In this document: positions 60,872-64,000 of the stretch, piece by piece
How the letters are laid out: every line of letters starts with the position of its first letter
How positions within the stretch are numbered: the first letter of the stretch is position 1
Position numbers and translations under genes: made by a program
Assembly (NCBI RefSeq): GCF_001676615.1
Contig: NZ_LYXZ01000034.1
Coordinates: forward strand, 84,822 to 148,821
DNA: 64,000 bases
From: Labrys sp. WJW
GTDB lineage: Bacteria; Pseudomonadota; Alphaproteobacteria; Rhizobiales; Labraceae
Direction: 5' to 3'
The notes under the pieces: model-generated
The model's database searches: none
What the model was told of the DNA's origin: nothing
The model's input: only the letters and a program-made list of their open reading frames with translations

Positions 60872-62446
60872 ATGACTTTTCAGACAGGGCGCAATGCTGT
60901 CGCATTGGCGGGCGTATGTCTCGCTTCCCTCTTGTTCGGGCTGGAGATTTCCAGCGTGCCGGTCATCCTGCCGACCCTCGAAACCGCGCTCAAGGCCGAT
61001 TTCAAGGATCTGCAGTGGATCATGAATGCCTACACCATCGCCTGCACCACCGTCCTGATGGCAACCGGCACCCTCGCCGATCGCTTCGGCCGCAAGCGAG
61101 TGATGATCATTACCACCATCGCTTTCGCGCTGGCCTCGCTGATCTGCGGTCTCGCACAGGGGGCGCTGGTGCTGATCATCGCCCGCTTCCTGCAGGGCCT
61201 GGCGGGCGGGGCGATGTTGCTATGCACGGTGGCGGTGCTCTCGCACCAGTTCCAGGAGGGCGCCGAGCGTGGCCGGGCCTTTACGGCCTGGGGCATCGTC
61301 TCGGGTGTCGGCCTCGGTTTCGGGCCACTGATCGGCGGCCTGATCGTCTCGCTTTCCAACTGGCAGTGGGTGTTCCTCATCCATGTGCCACTTGCGGTCG
61401 TGGCGCTGCTTCTCGTCGGTATCGGTGTCCGGGAGTCGCGCGATCCTCAGGCAAAGCGCATCGATTTGGCCGGCATCGTCACGCTGTCCCTGGCCGTGTT
61501 CGGTTTCTCCTATCTGATCACCCAAGGAGCCGATCTGGCACCGGGCATGCGCTGGGGCGTCGCCGCAGTGGCCATCGTCGCCTTCGTTGCCTTTCTGGCG
61601 GCCGAAAAGGTCAGCCCGCATCCGATGTTCGACTTCTCGGTGTTTCGCATCCGGCAGTTCTCGGGCGCGATCATGGGCTGCATCGGCATGAATTTCAGCT
61701 ATTGGCCCTTCATCATCTATCTGCCGATCTATGTCTCGAGCGGCCTCGGCTATGACGCGACGCAGGCGGGCCTGCTGCTCCTGGCCTATACATTGCCCTT
61801 CATGGTCGGCCCGCCGCTCGGCGAGGCCCTGCGCCGGCGCTATCAAGCCCGGATCGCCATTCCGCTCGGCCTGATGACGATTGGTGTAGGGTTCATCGCC
61901 ATGAAGATCGGTGCCGGTGTAGAGGGCGCCAATTGGCTGACCCTGCTGCCGGGCCTTCTGATCGCGGGCCTCGGCATTGGCATCACCTCGACGCCCACCA
62001 CCAACACCACCACCGCCTCGGTGTCGGCGGACAGGGCGGGCATGGCCTCCGGCATCGACATCAGTGCTCGCCTGATCACCCTTGCCATCAATATCGCGGT
62101 GATGGGTCTCGTCCTGGTCGAAGGCATCCGCGCCTCACTGCAAGCGAGCCTTGGGGCGGCGCTGGCGACCGAGGAACTGCGGACGTTGGCGGAGAAGGTT
62201 GCCGCCGGCAATCTCGTAAGCTTGACCCAGGACGTGCCCAAACTCGCCGGGGCGGATCCGTCCGGCACTCTAGTCCACGCTGCGCTGGTCGACGGCTTCG
62301 AGCTGGTGATGCTCTATGGCGGCATTGGCGTGATCGTGCTGGCCATTCTCAGCTACCTCATCTTCGGATCCGGACAGACACAGACAATGGGCAAGGCCGA
62401 ACGGGAGGTTGCGCCTTCACCAGCCGTTGCCTTGAAAGGAGAATGA
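60872..62446 (+). CDS. DHA2 family MFS transporter (EmrB/QacA-like)
   Basis: Drug:proton antiporter of 524 residues with fourteen expected helices. The DHA2 signature region reads LASLLFGLEISSVPVILPTL, then NAYTIACTTVLMATGTLADR with the loop motif FGRKRV. Motif C is in WGIVSGVGLGFGPLIGGLI. The EmrB-type motif LDxTIVNVALP is here GLEISSVPVILP. It is divergent from a LysR regulator, the probable controller. ATG 60872 gives the right N-terminus; an ATG at 60773 adds 33 unconserved residues. Substrate unknown. Confidence 0.91.
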   Translation: MTFQTGRNAVALAGVCLASLLFGLEISSVPVILPTLETALKADFKDLQWIMNAYTIACTTVLMATGTLADRFGRKRVMIITTIAFALASLICGLAQGALVLIIARFLQGLAGGAMLLCTVAVLSHQFQEGAERGRAFTAWGIVSGVGLGFGPLIGGLIVSLSNWQWVFLIHVPLAVVALLLVGIGVRESRDPQAKRIDLAGIVTLSLAVFGFSYLITQGADLAPGMRWGVAAVAIVAFVAFLAAEKVSPHPMFDFSVFRIRQFSGAIMGCIGMNFSYWPFIIYLPIYVSSGLGYDATQAGLLLLAYTLPFMVGPPLGEALRRRYQARIAIPLGLMTIGVGFIAMKIGAGVEGANWLTLLPGLLIAGLGIGITSTPTTNTTTASVSADRAGMASGIDISARLITLAINIAVMGLVLVEGIRASLQASLGAALATEELRTLAEKVAAGNLVSLTQDVPKLAGADPSGTLVHAALVDGFELVMLYGGIGVIVLAILSYLIFGSGQTQTMGKAEREVAPSPAVALKGE

Positions 62447-62561
62447 AGTCTCCAGCTGTATATAAAGGGGTACAAATAGTCGAGCGGCGCCGATGAACCT
62501 ATCGGCGCCGCAATGCCTTTCTAGTCCTTGCACCGGATCTGGTTTGAAAGCGGGAAGCATC

Positions 62562-63170
62562 ATGTCGTCGTCGCCTTTCCAAGCACTCGTCTTCGATCTC
62601 GGCGGTGTCGTGGTCGAGCACGACAATGCCGTGCTGTTCGAGCGCCTGGCTTCGCGCTGCCGTCCCTCCTGGACACCCGAGGAGGTCGTGAGCCTGTTTC
62701 GGCAATCGCGCTGGGGCACGGGAACGCCGATCCGCCTGTTTCACCAGCAATTGGCGGAGGCCGGCGGCTATGAGGCGCCCTGGGATATCTTCGTCGAGGA
62801 TTGGAACTGCCATCTCGCCGTCAATCCCTCGATGCTTGCCGTCATGGAACGCCTAGCGAAGCGCAACCGGGTGATGATCTTCTCCAACACCAATCAGGAA
62901 CATTGGGATTTCGTGCGGAAGGCATCGGGCGGCGTGCTGGCTGGTTTCGAGCCCTATCTCAGCCACGAGATCGGGCATGAGAAGCCCTCGTTGCGTTCCT
63001 TCCAGGTGGTCGCCGAAAAGGCGGGGATCGATCCTGCCAGCTCCATCTTCTTCGACGACCTGCCTGCCAATGTCGAAGGTGCAAGGCAGGCCGGGTTCCA
63101 GGCCGAGGTCTTCCAGGGCGAGCCGTGGCTGCTGTCTTTCCTGGAAAGGCGTGGTGTTGCCCTGGGCTAG
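62562..63170 (+). CDS. HAD superfamily hydrolase (YihX-like)
   Basis: Phosphatase-type protein of 202 residues. Motif I is LVFDLGGVVVEHD (nucleophile Asp), motif II the Ser/Thr of MIFSNTNQEHW, motif III Lys in HEKPSLRSF, and motif IV FFDDLPANVEGARQAG. The pattern DLGG at motif I is that of YihX/HAD subfamily IA members, which act on small sugar phosphates. It follows the DHA2 pump by 115 bases and may be transcribed separately. ATG 62562 gives the conserved start. Confidence 0.9.
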   Translation: MSSSPFQALVFDLGGVVVEHDNAVLFERLASRCRPSWTPEEVVSLFRQSRWGTGTPIRLFHQQLAEAGGYEAPWDIFVEDWNCHLAVNPSMLAVMERLAKRNRVMIFSNTNQEHWDFVRKASGGVLAGFEPYLSHEIGHEKPSLRSFQVVAEKAGIDPASSIFFDDLPANVEGARQAGFQAEVFQGEPWLLSFLERRGVALG

Positions 63171-63238
63171 GCTTCGAGGCCGGTGGCGGGTCCGGCGCTA
63201 CGCTGTCATTATTGCAGATCTTCTTCGTCGTCCCCGCT

Positions 63239-63769
63239 TCAGAACTGGGTAAGCCCGCTCAGTCCGATCGCGGCGCCTCCCGCCAGCACCAGCAAGGGAT
63301 GGATGCGAGTCGTCGCGGTGAGGAAGGCGGAGAGGGCGATGATACCGGCCAGCAGCCAGGTTTCGGCGGAGGCTTCGGCGATCACCGCGGCACTCGCCGT
63401 AACCAGCCCTACCGTCATCGGCAGCAGCCCCGCCTGTACCTTCTGCCGCCAGGGCCGGTCACGGAAGCGGTCCCAGAGCCTGACGGCGACACCGGTGATG
63501 AGGGAGGAGGGGCCGAACTTGGCGAGCGAGGTCACCAGCACGCCCGGCAATCCCGCGACATGCCAACCCACCAGCGGCACGATCATCATGTTCGGGCCGG
63601 GGGCGGCCTGCGCGAGGGCAAACATCGCACCGAATTGCTGTGCCGACATCCAGTGATGGATATCGACCACCTGCCGGTGCATTTCGGGCAGGATGGTATT
63701 GCCGCCACCAAAGGCAAGCAGCGAAAGCTCCGTGAAGATCAAGGCAAGGGCCAGCAGGGTCGACGCCAT
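63239..63769 (-). CDS. Chromate transporter subunit (CHR family, short form)
   Basis: Membrane protein of 176 residues, half of a split chromate efflux pump that drives chromate out with the proton gradient. The CHR motif is visible: FTELSLLAFGGGNTILPEMH, then FALAQAAPGPNMMIVPLVGW and GLPGVLVTSLAKFGPSSL. Five to six helices are expected. The start ATG 63769 overlaps the stop of the upstream subunit by one base (TGATG), showing coupled translation. Sulfate or other oxyanion transport is possible for some relatives. Confidence 0.91.
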   Translation of the reverse strand: MASTLLALALIFTELSLLAFGGGNTILPEMHRQVVDIHHWMSAQQFGAMFALAQAAPGPNMMIVPLVGWHVAGLPGVLVTSLAKFGPSSLITGVAVRLWDRFRDRPWRQKVQAGLLPMTVGLVTASAAVIAEASAETWLLAGIIALSAFLTATTRIHPLLVLAGGAAIGLSGLTQF

Positions 63770-64000
63770 CACGCTTTCCTCCAGGCCAGGAAAATGCCGA
63801 GGGGCGCCAGGACCAGCATGGTCGCCAGCAGAGGCAGGCGCAGGACGGCGATAGCCAGGAAACAGGCACAGGCGATCACGATGCCGGCGGGATCGCGCCG
63901 TAGCGGACGCGCGACCTTGATCGCCATCGAAATGAGAAGCCCCGCCGCAGCCGCCGAAAGCCCTGCAAAGAGGGGCTGGATATGCGGGTCGGCGTGGAAG
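63769..64000 (-). CDS. Chromate transporter subunit, partner gene (partial, N-terminus off the window)
   Basis: Only the last 76 codons are visible, ending at a TGA that shares its A with the next gene's ATG. The visible part is hydrophobic (QPLFAGLSAAAAGLLISMAI, LLATMLVLAPLGIFLAW) with a basic connecting loop, as in the C-terminal half of a CHR-domain protein. Paired short-form CHR genes function as a heterodimer, each giving one half of the inverted fold. The position and coupling support the call; the CHR signature itself lies outside. Confidence 0.75.
   Translation of the reverse strand, partial: FHADPHIQPLFAGLSAAAAGLLISMAIKVARPLRRDPAGIVIACACFLAIAVLRLPLLATMLVLAPLGIFLAWRKA

Overview
The window reads as chromosome of a GC-rich alphaproteobacterium of the Hyphomicrobiales/Rhizobiales type. 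The reasons are the gene families (four-subunit sarcosine oxidase SoxBDAG, ECF sigma factor with a DGPF partner, WYL, LysR and TetR regulators, several sugar, peptide and amino-acid ABC transporters) and the short palindromic repeats between genes. Genes are dense, sit in short divergent or convergent units, and use mostly ATG with some GTG and TTG starts. I see no rRNA, no convincing tRNA, no CRISPR array, no phage block and no intact insertion sequence.

Layout. 1-2.7 kb: the ATPase of a ribose/galactose-type sugar importer (cut by the left edge), divergent from a GntR/FCD regulator with two winged helices. 2.9-6.4 kb: a strongly divergent EF-Tu paralogue and a DbpA-like DEAD-box RNA helicase. 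6.6-12.3 kb: a rhomboid protease with extra domains, a TetR regulator, a LysE exporter divergent from a WYL regulator, a DUF72 protein and AlkB. 12.3-19.7 kb: LysR/SDR pair, ECF sigma/DGPF pair, LysR/L,D-transpeptidase pair, TetR, a DUF1176-like secreted protein and an orphan protein. 19.8-28.9 kb: a carbohydrate ABC importer operon with a sugar epimerase, divergent from a Gfo/Idh/MocA dehydrogenase, then SDR, LysR and aldo-keto reductase. 29.1-33.2 kb: a 1338-residue protein with seven PAS-like segments plus GGDEF and EAL. 33.5-38.7 kb: soxBDAG. 39.1-46 kb: an OppA-type protein, EamA exporter, SDR/TetR pair, ArsR, and a Bcr/CflA pump flanked by two RNA-structure-rich spacers. 46.3-50.6 kb: a small surface-glycan set (DegT aminotransferase, GT2, GNAT, WbqC, hexapeptide acetyltransferase). 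50.9-53.1 kb: a polar amino-acid importer without its ATPase. 53.3-59.8 kb: a membrane-anchored orphan, a ModE/PBP-type regulator divergent from an aldehyde dehydrogenase plus a formyltransferase that together resemble a split 10-formyl-THF dehydrogenase, then hppD divergent from an Lrp regulator. 59.9-64 kb: LysR/DHA2 pump pair, HAD hydrolase, and a two-subunit chromate transporter (cut by the right edge).

Themes. C1 chemistry appears twice: sarcosine oxidase releases C1 units onto tetrahydrofolate, and the split formyl-THF dehydrogenase could oxidise formyl-THF. At least eight divergent regulator/target pairs have inverted repeats or AT-rich spacers suited to local control.

Most unusual items: (i) the EF-Tu paralogue at 2914-4119, whose switch I and aminoacyl pocket are rebuilt and which differs at three positions where E. 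coli mutations give resistance to EF-Tu antibiotics; (ii) two ~198-bp MITE-like elements (9011-9208, 54002-54200), each ending on a stop codon; (iii) a 241-bp element (38777-39017) with 18-bp inverted ends, inserted in a palindromic repeat with a visible target duplication; (iv) the split formyl-THF dehydrogenase. All assignments come from reading the sequence and from remembered family features; no database search was run.
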